A stretch of 57,024 nt of DNA, taken from assembly GCA_023138735.1 (NCBI GenBank), contig JAGLOY010000019.1:1-57024 (forward strand), written 5' to 3'. A program made the translations under genes and the position numbers. Numbering within the stretch: position 1 is the first letter of the stretch; each line of letters begins with the position of its first letter. Shown here in pieces: positions 25,955-34,347 of the stretch. Source of the DNA: Candidatus Aegiribacteria sp. Its GTDB lineage: Bacteria; Fermentibacterota; Fermentibacteria; Fermentibacterales; JCC-6. The notes beneath the pieces were generated by a model, which worked only from the letters and a program-made list of their open reading frames with translations, did no database searches and had not been told where the DNA came from.

Positions 25955-26917
25955 ATGAACAAATTGATGAAAACGGCAAAGGTGATGGATCACGTTATCC
26001 CTGCAGAAGATGGGGTATTCTATACCCGGAATGACCCCAATGACATAAGATTCGGCGACATCGTCCTCCGTGATATCGAACATTATTCAACCGCGCAGGT
26101 TGTCATACTGGGATGTCCGCAGGATGAAGGGATTACCCGGAATCGCGGCCGTCCCGGTGCGCGTTATGCGCCAACCGAGATTCGAAGAGATCTTTATCGC
26201 TACCCGGTGACTCAATCTCATAAGCATCTTAATCTCATGGATCTCGGGGACCTGGAAATCCGTGACACACTTGAGAATACGCATGAATTACTGACGAGTA
26301 CAGTACGCAAATTGATCGCAAACGGAAAGAAGGTCATTGTTCTTGGTGGTGGAAATGACATTTCTTACCCTGATTGTCTTGCGCTGACAGCCCAAACCAG
26401 AAAGCCACTGGTATTCAATATCGATCGTCATCTGGATGTCCGTGCTGACAAACCCCGAAACAGCGGTACATCCTACCGACAATTGCTGGAAGAGGGGATA
26501 ATAGAGCCATGCATGTTCCATGAGTTCGGTATCAATTCCTTCGCGAACTCTCCAAAGTACCTGGAGTACGTTTTGAATATTGGCGCTAATATTCACTACC
26601 TTGGGGACCTGCGAGCTGCAGGCGTTGGAAAATCTCTCCGAACTATCGTTAATGGGTCCGATTCAGACGGGATATTCTTCGGTTTTGATCTTGATGCTGT
26701 CAGATCGATAGAAGCACCCGGGGTCAGTGACCCCGGTCCAATGGGATTCAGCGCTCGCGAGGTATGTGAGATTGCCGACGTTGCGGCTTCGGATCCCCGG
26801 ACCCGAATCATTGAGATCACCGAAGTATGTCCGGAATTCGATAGAGATCGCCTTACCAGCAAACTTGCTGCAAATATCATAGTTCGTGCCCTGGCTGAAG
26901 ATACAGAGCAGAAATGA
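25955..26917 (+). CDS. Ureohydrolase-family protein (arginase/agmatinase/formimidoylglutamase fold)
   Basis: The 320 residues show the family layout: N-terminal RGRPGARYAPTEIRRDLY, then metal motifs. Motif 1 is VIVLGGGNDISYP (GGDHS/GGGHE in typical enzymes, so the ligand His is replaced by Asn-Asp). Motif 2 is NIDRHLDVR (D-A-H-x-D with Ala to Arg). Motif 3 is FDLDAVRSIEAPGVSDP. The third motif most resembles formimidoylglutamases. The altered first motif suggests changed metal binding or a subfamily with another amidine substrate. Starts at 25955 or 25967 are both possible. It is co-directional and closely spaced with its neighbours. Confidence 0.78.
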   Translation: MNKLMKTAKVMDHVIPAEDGVFYTRNDPNDIRFGDIVLRDIEHYSTAQVVILGCPQDEGITRNRGRPGARYAPTEIRRDLYRYPVTQSHKHLNLMDLGDLEIRDTLENTHELLTSTVRKLIANGKKVIVLGGGNDISYPDCLALTAQTRKPLVFNIDRHLDVRADKPRNSGTSYRQLLEEGIIEPCMFHEFGINSFANSPKYLEYVLNIGANIHYLGDLRAAGVGKSLRTIVNGSDSDGIFFGFDLDAVRSIEAPGVSDPGPMGFSAREVCEIADVAASDPRTRIIEITEVCPEFDRDRLTSKLAANIIVRALAEDTEQK

Positions 26918-26929
26918 AATTGAAGTAAT

Positions 26930-27274
26930 ATGAGCATATCGGACGAGCACAGCAGGATAATATCTGAGAAGGATAAACAGGTATTTTCAAAACTCGATGA
27001 AATCGAAACGGAAATGAAAAGAATGAGCCTATGGTCTGACAATCCGCCTGCTTTTACTGTTAGCAACTATCTGGAAGCTCCGTCTTTTGAGCTATGGCTT
27101 CAATGTATCTTCATTCCGCATGCTCGCGAAGCTGCCAGGAAAGGTCAGTATCCAGAACGAAGCCAGGTCGGGCTTATGGCAATGAGGCAGTACAACTATC
27201 ACAGCTTCCTTGAAAAAGCACAGCCATTATTAGGTTTACTGAGTCAATTCGATAAAATAATCGAAGGCAAATAA
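26930..27274 (+). CDS. YqcC-family protein
   Basis: The 114-residue protein aligns by eye with E. coli YqcC: an N-terminal helix (VFSKLDEIETEMKRMSLW), then APSFELWLQCIFIPHAREAARKG and a C-terminal helical part. YqcC is a small helical protein without established function, often near RNA-modification genes. Here it ends a four-gene run, 12 bases after the ureohydrolase gene, and is followed by a terminator. Confidence 0.75.
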   Translation: MSISDEHSRIISEKDKQVFSKLDEIETEMKRMSLWSDNPPAFTVSNYLEAPSFELWLQCIFIPHAREAARKGQYPERSQVGLMAMRQYNYHSFLEKAQPLLGLLSQFDKIIEGK

Positions 27275-27277
27275 GCA

Positions 27278-27306
27278 GAGTTAACAGTTGTGTTAACTCA
27301 ATTTTG
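27278..27306 (+). terminator. Rho-independent terminator of the acetyltransferase-yqcC operon
   Basis: GAGTTAACA and TGTTAACTC form a perfect 9-base-pair stem with a GTTG loop directly after the yqcC stop, followed by AATTTTG. Confidence 0.7.
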
Positions 27307-27590
27307 TCAATGTATATGCTTCATTATACACCTTCTGACGGTTGACTACACGAAGCGTTAACATTCCACACAGTAGAAAATGAGTTGATTACCAGGCAGA
27401 CAGAGTACTGGCCAGAGAACTTCGAAGCTCCGTAGTGGAGGAGACAGTGGGTCAGGATAATCAAATAACTGGGCTATGATGGATAAAATGCCATATATTA
27501 TTACTATGATATCAAAGAACAATTCATTTAGATATTTAGAGGAATTGGCATCGGGTTAATGATGTACGAAGCTTCAAAAAGGAATTTCTT
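27307..27590. other. Intergenic region before fabF
   Basis: About 280 bases with no convincing open reading frame. It is AT-rich near 27480-27560, where the fabF promoter should be, but no good -35/-10 pair stands out. The fabF ribosome-binding site is AAAGGAAT at the end of this stretch. Confidence 0.5.
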
Positions 27591-28850
27591 ATGTTGAACG
27601 AACATCAGGTAGTTATAACCGGTCTGGGCGCTGTAACACCGATTGGTATAGGTATAGAAAATTTTGTTGAAGGATTGAAGGCGGGACGAAATGGAATAGC
27701 GATGGTTACCGGCTTTGATGTAACAGATTTTCGTTCTACCCTCGCTGGTGAAGTAAACGATTTCAATGCAGAGGACTGGATTGACAGAAAATCAGTAAGG
27801 CGTATGGATCGATTCACCCAGTTTGCACTTGCTGCATCTGCCATGGCGATTGAAGATGCGGGACTGGAATCGTACGCATTTGATGGAAACAGAGCAGGCG
27901 TCATTATCGGCTCGGGGATCGGTGGTGCGCAGGCTATCGAAGATGGCTATACCATACTTCTGGAAAAAGAACCCAGAAACATGAATCCGTTTTTTGTTTC
28001 CAGGCTGCTCATCAATATGGCAGCATGTATGGTTTCTATTAAATACGGTTTGAAAGGTCCCCTCTCTGCTCCCTCCGTGGCCTGTTCTACCGGATCCAAC
28101 TCTATCGGTGATGCTTTTCGAATTCTACAGCGAGGGGATGCTGATATCATGATAGCAGGCAGTTCCGAAGCATGTATCAATCCGCTGCCCTGGGGCTGTT
28201 TTTGCGCCACACGATCCATGACCCCAAATGATTGTTCAGAGACTGCATGCAAGCCCTTTGACAATAATCGTGACGGTTTTGTGATGGGGGAAGGAGCAGG
28301 AATCCTTGTTCTGGAAAATCTGAAGCATGCTGTAGATAGAGGGGCAGACATATACGCTGAAATCGCTGGATACGGAAACACGGCCGATGCGTATCATATT
28401 ACAGCACCTCAACCTGAAAGCGACGGCATGATTCGTGTTATGCAGGCAGCACTTAAAGATGCTGATATGGAAGCTGAAAGAATTGGCTATATTAATGCCC
28501 ATGGAACATCAACAGTTTTGAATGATAAATGTGAGAGTGCTGCAATTGAAAAAGTATTTGGCGAACATGCAAAATCCTTGAAAGTCAGCTCGATAAAATC
28601 AATGATTGGTCATCTTCTGGCTGGCGCAGGATCTGTGGAATTCGTTTCAACAGTAATGAGCCTATTCACAGGAGTGATACCTCCAACCATTCATTACACT
28701 GAACCTGATTCTGATTGCACTCTTGATTATGTTACCAATGGTGCTGAATCGCTTGATCTACAAGCAGCAATGAGTAATTCGTTTGGTTTCGGCGGAGGCA
28801 ACGCTTGCCTTGTTATAAAGAAATATGGAGACATAGATGAAAATTCCTGA
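27591..28850 (+). CDS. fabF: Beta-ketoacyl-ACP synthase II
   Basis: FabF elongates acyl-ACP with malonyl-ACP. The 419 residues match the family length. The catalytic Cys lies in SVACSTGSNSIGDAF (about 168), the two His in NAHGTSTVLNDKCE and SIKSMIGHLLAGAGS, and GFGGGNACLV ends the fold. AAAGGAAT precedes the ATG. It overlaps the next gene by 14 bases, so it is coupled to a probable enoyl-ACP reductase. It stands alone without fabD, fabG or acpP, so it may be a second copy for a special lipid. Confidence 0.94.
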   Translation: MLNEHQVVITGLGAVTPIGIGIENFVEGLKAGRNGIAMVTGFDVTDFRSTLAGEVNDFNAEDWIDRKSVRRMDRFTQFALAASAMAIEDAGLESYAFDGNRAGVIIGSGIGGAQAIEDGYTILLEKEPRNMNPFFVSRLLINMAACMVSIKYGLKGPLSAPSVACSTGSNSIGDAFRILQRGDADIMIAGSSEACINPLPWGCFCATRSMTPNDCSETACKPFDNNRDGFVMGEGAGILVLENLKHAVDRGADIYAEIAGYGNTADAYHITAPQPESDGMIRVMQAALKDADMEAERIGYINAHGTSTVLNDKCESAAIEKVFGEHAKSLKVSSIKSMIGHLLAGAGSVEFVSTVMSLFTGVIPPTIHYTEPDSDCTLDYVTNGAESLDLQAAMSNSFGFGGGNACLVIKKYGDIDENS

Positions 28851-29904
28851 GCTTCAGATTGGAAGTATCACCGCAAAAATACCCATTATTCAAGGTGGTA
28901 TGGGTGTCAGGGTTTCTCTTGCTTCACTGGCTTCAGCAGTGGCAAATCAGGGCGGGATCGGTACAATATCCAGTATCGGTCTGGGCGATATAGAAGGTTC
29001 GGCAGAGGTGTGTGAAAGAACATCCCTTGAGGCTTTAGTAGATGAGGTTCGGAAAGCCCGAAGCATGACCGATGGTCATATCGCTGTGAACTTCATGGGA
29101 GTACTCACCGACGTAGATAATCTTATCAAAGCAACGGTAGCTGCCGGACTGACGATAATCGTATTCGGCGCCGGATTACCAACCAGACTTCCGGCTTTAG
29201 TCCCGAATCCCGATATAAGCCTTGTTCCAATCATCAGTTCTGCCAGAGTTGCAGAATTGATTCTGCGAACCTGGGACAGACGATTTGAGAGAATCACTGA
29301 CGGGATGATCCTTGAAGGGCCACTGGCCGGAGGACATCTCGGTTTCTCACCAGAACAGCTGGAGCATCCGGAGGAATACTCACTTGAAAAACTTCTGCCT
29401 GAGGTCCTTGAAGTTATTAAGCCTTATGAGGATAAATACGGAAAGAAAATTCCCATTATTACCGCCGGCGGAATTTATACCGGAAAGGATATCGCTAGAA
29501 TGCTCTCCATGGGAGCTTCCGGTGTTCAGATGGGAACCCGCTTTGTCTGTACTGAGGAATGCGATGTATCTAACGAATTCAAACAGGCTTACCTGGATGC
29601 AAAAGAAGAGGACATCATTATTATCAAGAGTCCTGTCGGTCTGCCTGGCCGGGCTATAAATAATCAATTTCTAAAGGACCTCGAAATCAAGGGGAAACTG
29701 AAAATATCCTGCCCTTACAGGTGCCTCACTGCCTGCAAAGTCGAGACTGCAAGATACTGTATTGCGCTGGCTCTTCTTAAATCCTATTTTGGTGATGTGG
29801 ATAACGGACTCATCTTCTGCGGTCAGAATGCTTACCGTGTTGATAAAATTACTACAGTTAAAGAACTTATCCGGGAACTTCTCTCCGAACTCGAAGAAGC
29901 GTAA
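28837..29904 (+). CDS. FMN-dependent nitronate monooxygenase/FabK-like protein
   Basis: The 355 residues form a TIM-barrel flavoprotein: IPIIQGGMGVRVSLASLASAVANQGGIGTISS at the start, VNFMGVLTDVDNLI, VFGAGLPTRLP, then PIITAGGIYTGKDIARMLSMGASGVQMGTRFV for FMN phosphate. FabK-type enoyl-ACP reductases and nitronate monooxygenases share this family. The neighbouring fabF (14-base overlap) favours FabK, but the C-terminal SCPYRCLTACK cysteine-rich part is more typical of the 2-nitropropane dioxygenase branch. GGAGA precedes the ATG. Confidence 0.82.
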   Translation: MKIPELQIGSITAKIPIIQGGMGVRVSLASLASAVANQGGIGTISSIGLGDIEGSAEVCERTSLEALVDEVRKARSMTDGHIAVNFMGVLTDVDNLIKATVAAGLTIIVFGAGLPTRLPALVPNPDISLVPIISSARVAELILRTWDRRFERITDGMILEGPLAGGHLGFSPEQLEHPEEYSLEKLLPEVLEVIKPYEDKYGKKIPIITAGGIYTGKDIARMLSMGASGVQMGTRFVCTEECDVSNEFKQAYLDAKEEDIIIIKSPVGLPGRAINNQFLKDLEIKGKLKISCPYRCLTACKVETARYCIALALLKSYFGDVDNGLIFCGQNAYRVDKITTVKELIRELLSELEEA

Positions 29905-29930
29905 GAAAAAAGAGGTAGGGATGGTTTGTT

Positions 29931-30137
29931 ATGAAGCCTAAAATGGCCATAGTTCTGATTCTCTTTATTTTGCTGACTGTAATTGTCATTCAGAACTCAA
30001 ATGCGTCGGATGTACACCTTCTGTTCTGGAATATCAGCATGTCTATGATTATTCTTATCTTCTTCGTTGCCCTTATCGGTTTTGTAATAGGGTACATTAC
30101 ACATCATTTCATCATGGAGCGAAAAAGGAATAAGTAG
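29931..30137 (+). CDS. LapA-domain small membrane protein
   Basis: The 68-residue protein has two membrane helices (about 5-22 and 38-60) separated by QNSNASDVHLLFWNISMSM, matching the LapA (DUF1049) family, whose E. coli member works with LapB in lipopolysaccharide assembly. Here the channel gene's GTG overlaps its TAG, so the two are co-translated. No lapB is next to it. Confidence 0.85.
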   Translation: MKPKMAIVLILFILLTVIVIQNSNASDVHLLFWNISMSMIILIFFVALIGFVIGYITHHFIMERKRNK

Positions 30138-31978
30138 TGTTCCGCAGGAATAGTAAAGTGAAGTGCATTACAATCGGCAGCAGAATCCGATACTTCATAA
30201 ACAATCTTCTTATCAGGAATCCAGCCTGGCAGATACTCGCTCTCTTCGTGATATCAGGATTGATTATTGTTACCGGAATGGCTCTCGTGAAGGGTCTTAC
30301 TTCCGACAGCTTCTGGTGGTCATTCACAAGACTCCTCGACCAGGGAACCTTCATAAACGACAACACTAACCCTCAGGTGGCCATGGTTGGAGTAATGGTC
30401 ACTCTTGGCGGTATTCTTGTTCTCTCCCTGCTCATCGGCATTCTCTCCTCCAAAATCACCGAGCAGCTTGAATCGCTGAAGAGGGGGAAATCTCCAGTAC
30501 TGGAGAAGGATCACTACATCGTATGCGGTGATGGAGACAGGCTTTTTGAGGTTACAAGGGAACTCATGAAAGCCCACGAGGAGGATTCCATAAAGGGCAA
30601 GATCGTGATCTTCTCGAACAGCTCCCGTGAGGAGATAGAAGAAATCCTCACACAGCGCCTGGGAAGAAGGAGCGCACGCACGGTCATATGCCGCTCCGGC
30701 AACACAACCGACGTTGACTCCCTGCAGCTGCCCTGTTTTCAGAAATGCGCAGGTTTCGTGATCGTCGGTGACGATGACGGAGAAATACTTAAAACCCTGG
30801 TCGCTGTTAATTCCATAATCGAGAACAACCATCCTGTGGGAGTCTGTGAATTGCGTAACAGGGCAACAAGAAGGATAGCACAGATGGCTTACCGTGATAT
30901 CCACTGGCTCCCGGTACGGGAGATCGTCATGCGTCTTATCGTTCAAGTATGCAGACAGCCCGGACTGAGTGCAGTCTACAATGAAATACTGAGTTTCGAT
31001 CGGAACGAATTCTACCTGAATGAATGCAAGGAGGTTGAAAACTGCACTTTCAGGGAGATAGCAAGTAGGATCGATAAAGGTGTAGCCATCGGTATACATT
31101 CCGCTGGAAAGATGTGGATCAATCCTGAACCCGGTAAGATACTGAGCCCGGGTGACAGGCTTCTTCTTCTGGCGGAGAATTCCTCTTCGTTTACTTTTGA
31201 AGACGAACCTGTTACAACCGGGAAATTCGAGAGGGCAGGCGGGGATACATGCAGAAATCAGCTCAACATGCTCATCTTCTCAGGAAGCAGCAGAAAATTC
31301 AGTTTCATGCTTGGTCTTCTGGATGCCTACGCGATGGAGGGGGGCGGCATACTCGTTGCCGGGGCTCTGCCACAGGAAGAGGGAGAAGCCCTTCTCTCCG
31401 AAGTCAGAACAGCAAACTGCAAAGTCGAATATGTGCAGACAGAAAGAACCGACCCCGACCGGCTTGAAGAACTTCATCCGGAAAATTATGACAGCATCAT
31501 GGTGATTTCCGGGAAAGCAGCGGGAATGTCGGATGAAAACGCAGATTCCGAGTGCATCATCACACTCCTGATACTGAGGGATATCGCTGGCAGGCTGGGG
31601 GATTCCTGGAATGCCACTGTGGTCTCCGAGATAAGGAATCCAAGGAACAGACACCTCGCTACTGCTGCCGGGATAGATGATTTTGTCATATCCAACGAGG
31701 TGTGCAGCATGATTATGGCTCAGCTGGTCCTCGAACCCGGTCTGGGCAGCGTATTCGAGGAAATATTCGACCCCTCCGGATGTGAGATCCAGCTGAGATC
31801 TCTCTCCGCTTACAGCTCCAGGTCATTCGCGCAGCTCTCCATAGAGGGGCTGGAACGGGGGGAAATCGTTCTGGGATGGCTTATCGGGGCAGGATGTAAA
31901 GCGGAGGTCTGCCTTAATCCGGGTAAGCTGGATGAAATTCCCGATGACGCGAAGATAGTGGTGATCGCGGAGCGCTAA
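30137..31978 (+). CDS. CASTOR/POLLUX-like ion channel with RCK/TrkA-N domains
   Basis: This 613-residue protein starts at GTG (overlapping the lapA-like TAG). Two membrane helices (about 33-53 and 82-105) flank a pore-like stretch. After it comes the family segment ESLKRGKSPVLEKDHYIVCGDGDRLFEV, entering a Rossmann RCK domain, then a second RCK-like half (LIFSGSSRKFSFMLGLLDAY). This matches CASTOR/POLLUX/SYM8 channels of plants and their bacterial relatives, thought to conduct K+ or Ca2+. There is no classic TVGYG selectivity filter, as in that family. Its TAA overlaps the convergent radical SAM stop. Confidence 0.82.
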   Translation: MFRRNSKVKCITIGSRIRYFINNLLIRNPAWQILALFVISGLIIVTGMALVKGLTSDSFWWSFTRLLDQGTFINDNTNPQVAMVGVMVTLGGILVLSLLIGILSSKITEQLESLKRGKSPVLEKDHYIVCGDGDRLFEVTRELMKAHEEDSIKGKIVIFSNSSREEIEEILTQRLGRRSARTVICRSGNTTDVDSLQLPCFQKCAGFVIVGDDDGEILKTLVAVNSIIENNHPVGVCELRNRATRRIAQMAYRDIHWLPVREIVMRLIVQVCRQPGLSAVYNEILSFDRNEFYLNECKEVENCTFREIASRIDKGVAIGIHSAGKMWINPEPGKILSPGDRLLLLAENSSSFTFEDEPVTTGKFERAGGDTCRNQLNMLIFSGSSRKFSFMLGLLDAYAMEGGGILVAGALPQEEGEALLSEVRTANCKVEYVQTERTDPDRLEELHPENYDSIMVISGKAAGMSDENADSECIITLLILRDIAGRLGDSWNATVVSEIRNPRNRHLATAAGIDDFVISNEVCSMIMAQLVLEPGLGSVFEEIFDPSGCEIQLRSLSAYSSRSFAQLSIEGLERGEIVLGWLIGAGCKAEVCLNPGKLDEIPDDAKIVVIAER

Positions 31979-33027
31979 GTAAGCAGCGGGTCCGGTGAAT
32001 CCACCGAGCCAAGTTTAACATTTGCAGCCTCTCTGCAGCCACCGTCGCAGTCTGTCATTCTACTGCAGCTCCGGCAGGAAGCAGGGAGGTATTTCTTCAT
32101 GGAGAAGGTTTTCCAGTAGGGATTCGTCTTCAGGTTTTTCCAGTCGGTTATGTGATTCAGCCTGTGCTCCGAATGGTTGCAGACCCGTACATATCCGGAG
32201 GGTCCAACCACAAAGAACCCCCTTGCGGCGGAGCACCTGGTGCCCACCTGCAGTTTCTTCAGTTCGAGACCATCCAGCAGGCAGAGGGGGATTTCGGTAC
32301 CCAGATGACCGGTTCTGTTGGCCCGAACCAGTATGTCGTCTGCTGTGGAGAGCATTCCCCTTACCTGTTCCAGGTTCAGCACCAGTTCATCCTCGTAAAG
32401 AAGCCCCCTTCCTCCGGGCAGAAATCTGTTCATTAAGAGCTGGCCGGCACCTGCAAGGAATGCAGCGGAAAGGGTTTTGGGCAGTTCATTGATGTTGAGG
32501 GCTGTAACTGTTGAATTCACAGTAGTGGATATATCACGCTCCTTCGCCTTTCCGAACCATTGCAGAACATTATCCGCATGGTCGAATCCCGTGTGCTTTT
32601 CGAATGTGTAAAGTCCGGGCAGGCTTATGCTCAGCTTGATATCCTTGGCTGCAAGAAAATCCAGTATCTCATCAGTGAGTGTTGAACCGTTGGTTAGCAG
32701 GTAAAGTTCTGGGGTTTTCCTTTCCTGAACGAGTTTGCCGTTTACAGTTTCAGTTTTCAAAGCAGTAAGTTTGGAAGCGAAATCGAGCAGAGCAATGCAG
32801 TCTTCACGAAGAAGCGCTTCTCCCCCAGTAAAGGCAAAACTTGAAACACCCAGTTCGCAAAGGTCCTCAAGAACGCTTTGCCACTGCTCAGTGGACATTT
32901 CCTCCATTTTCTCGAAGCCCCTGTCCGCTTCCCATGGGCAGGAGCAGAAAATACAGTGGTGGTTGCACATGTATGTAAGTTCAAGCACAGCGGTAGGAGG
33001 CAGGAATGAAGGGGAGCGAAGCCTCAC
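31975..33027 (-). CDS. Radical SAM/SPASM protein
   Basis: The 350-residue protein has the radical SAM cluster motif CNHHCIFC (residues 21-28), the SAM-binding FAFTGGEALL (about 65) and a C-terminal Cys-rich SPASM domain with RCSAARGFF, VRVCNHSEH, SCRSCSRMTDCDGGC. SPASM proteins such as PqqE, AlbA and anSME usually modify peptides or proteins. The start overlaps the stop of a CxxC membrane-protein gene by 4 bases, and three such paralogs precede it. This strongly suggests that those proteins are its substrates or partners (inference). Alternatives: a heme-modifying or AdoMet-dependent chaperone enzyme. Confidence 0.88.
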   Translation of the reverse strand: MRLRSPSFLPPTAVLELTYMCNHHCIFCSCPWEADRGFEKMEEMSTEQWQSVLEDLCELGVSSFAFTGGEALLREDCIALLDFASKLTALKTETVNGKLVQERKTPELYLLTNGSTLTDEILDFLAAKDIKLSISLPGLYTFEKHTGFDHADNVLQWFGKAKERDISTTVNSTVTALNINELPKTLSAAFLAGAGQLLMNRFLPGGRGLLYEDELVLNLEQVRGMLSTADDILVRANRTGHLGTEIPLCLLDGLELKKLQVGTRCSAARGFFVVGPSGYVRVCNHSEHRLNHITDWKNLKTNPYWKTFSMKKYLPASCRSCSRMTDCDGGCREAANVKLGSVDSPDPLLT

Positions 33028-33644
33028 TCCGCAACCAGCCCAAGAAGAAGTCTGAGTCTGTCAACGTAACCCTGAAGCGGCTCCTGGCTGTCGTTTTCTG
33101 TTACCCAGTAGAGCTGTCCCTGCAGGAAGAAATCAAGCTTGCGGAGATCGGTGAGGGATACTCTGTTCACTACTTCCTCGCCCTGTTCGGGAAGAACATG
33201 CAGAATTAATGATGGTTCTTCTTCTGAATCTTCCGAGCAATAGTCACAGAAGAGGGTTTCATCAAGAGTGATCTGGAATTCAGTGGAAGCGTCAAGCGAT
33301 TCCGCCAGTCTTCGTGCTCCCTGCAGTTCCCATTCTATGAATGCTGTCTGGAAGTTATCGTAGAGTGTCTTCTCGCCGCACACAGGGCAGATGTACTCGG
33401 CAACAGCCGGAGCTGCCATCATATCGTAGCACATTGCGCCGAAAACAATCTCTGGTTGTTCCTCTCGCTCAAGCCTTGCCAGAAGAAAGTTCACCTGCTG
33501 CATGGAAAGGGGTTTCAGCGCCGCTGAGTTTATGATCCCGTTGATGGTACTCTCCTCTTTCGAGAATGCAATTCCTCTGGATTTCACTACTCCGGTAAGG
33601 GTGCCTGCCAGAACAATACCTACCACTGCCGCGATATACCACAT
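33024..33644 (-). CDS. CxxC-knuckle membrane protein, paralog 1
   Basis: The 206-residue protein opens with one membrane helix or uncleaved signal (MWYIAAVVGIVLAGTLTGVV), then a helix LSMQQVNFLLARLEREEQPE, a first knuckle YICPVCGEKTLY, a helical linker (WELQGARRLAESLD) and a second knuckle LFCDYCSEDSEEEPSLIL. The two CxxC pairs could hold a zinc or a cluster. I know no named family. It is about half identical to paralogs 2 and 3 and overlaps the radical SAM gene by 4 bases. GAAAGGAAG precedes the ATG. Confidence 0.75.
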   Translation of the reverse strand: MWYIAAVVGIVLAGTLTGVVKSRGIAFSKEESTINGIINSAALKPLSMQQVNFLLARLEREEQPEIVFGAMCYDMMAAPAVAEYICPVCGEKTLYDNFQTAFIEWELQGARRLAESLDASTEFQITLDETLFCDYCSEDSEEEPSLILHVLPEQGEEVVNRVSLTDLRKLDFFLQGQLYWVTENDSQEPLQGYVDRLRLLLGLVAE

Positions 33645-33697
33645 ATCTTCCTTTCTTCCGGTTTGTCTGCACGAGAATGGTACAAAACAACCGCCCG

Positions 33698-34294
33698 CTA
33701 TATTCCCAGAAGTTCCGCCATTCTCTCAACGTGGTCTTTCAGAGGTTCCTGTCCATCGTTTGATGTTACCCAGAAAAGCCTGCCCTGCAGGAATGAATCC
33801 AGCATTCTCAGGTCTGTAATCGAAACACTGCTGGTGCTTTCTGTACCAGACTCAATGCAAACGCGTAGAATCAGGCTTGGACTCTCTTCCTCTTCTGCAG
33901 AGCAGTAGTCGCAGTAGAGAGTTTCATCAAGCTCTATGGTGAAGTCAGTATGGGCATCGATTGATTCCACGAGCCTTCTGGCGGCATCAAACTCCCACAG
34001 GGAAAAGTTGGAGATATTGCCGGTATAGACTGTTTTCTCTCCGCAAACAGCGCAGATGTACTCAGTATAATCCGGCATTGCAATGGAAGCATAGCACATG
34101 GCACCGAAAACCGATTCAGGGGATTCCTCCTTTCCAAGCCTTTCAAGAAGGATATGGATTTGATCCATTGACAGAGATACAACTGAATTGATACCAGTAG
34201 TTTCGCTAACTGGTTGCTTCTGAAGTCTGAACCGTGAAATCCCCGCGAAAGCCCCTGCAGCAAGAACAATTATCAGAAACGGTATATACCACAT
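33698..34294 (-). CDS. CxxC-knuckle membrane protein, paralog 2
   Basis: The 198-residue protein has an N-terminal membrane helix (MWYIPFLIIVLAAGAFAGI), a helix LSMDQIHILLERLGKEE, knuckle 1 YICAVCGEKTVY, helix WEFDAARRLVESID and knuckle 2 LYCDYCSAEEEESPSLILRV. It ends in VSITDLRMLDSFLQGRLFWVTSNDGQEPLKDHVERM, shared almost exactly with paralog 3. It is probably anchored in the inner membrane; on which side the cysteines lie is not certain. It is the middle gene of an operon ending in the radical SAM gene. Confidence 0.75.
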   Translation of the reverse strand: MWYIPFLIIVLAAGAFAGISRFRLQKQPVSETTGINSVVSLSMDQIHILLERLGKEESPESVFGAMCYASIAMPDYTEYICAVCGEKTVYTGNISNFSLWEFDAARRLVESIDAHTDFTIELDETLYCDYCSAEEEESPSLILRVCIESGTESTSSVSITDLRMLDSFLQGRLFWVTSNDGQEPLKDHVERMAELLGI

Positions 34295-34347
34295 ATCTTC
34301 CTTTCTTCCGGTTTGTCTGTACGAGAATGATACAAGACAACCGCCTG

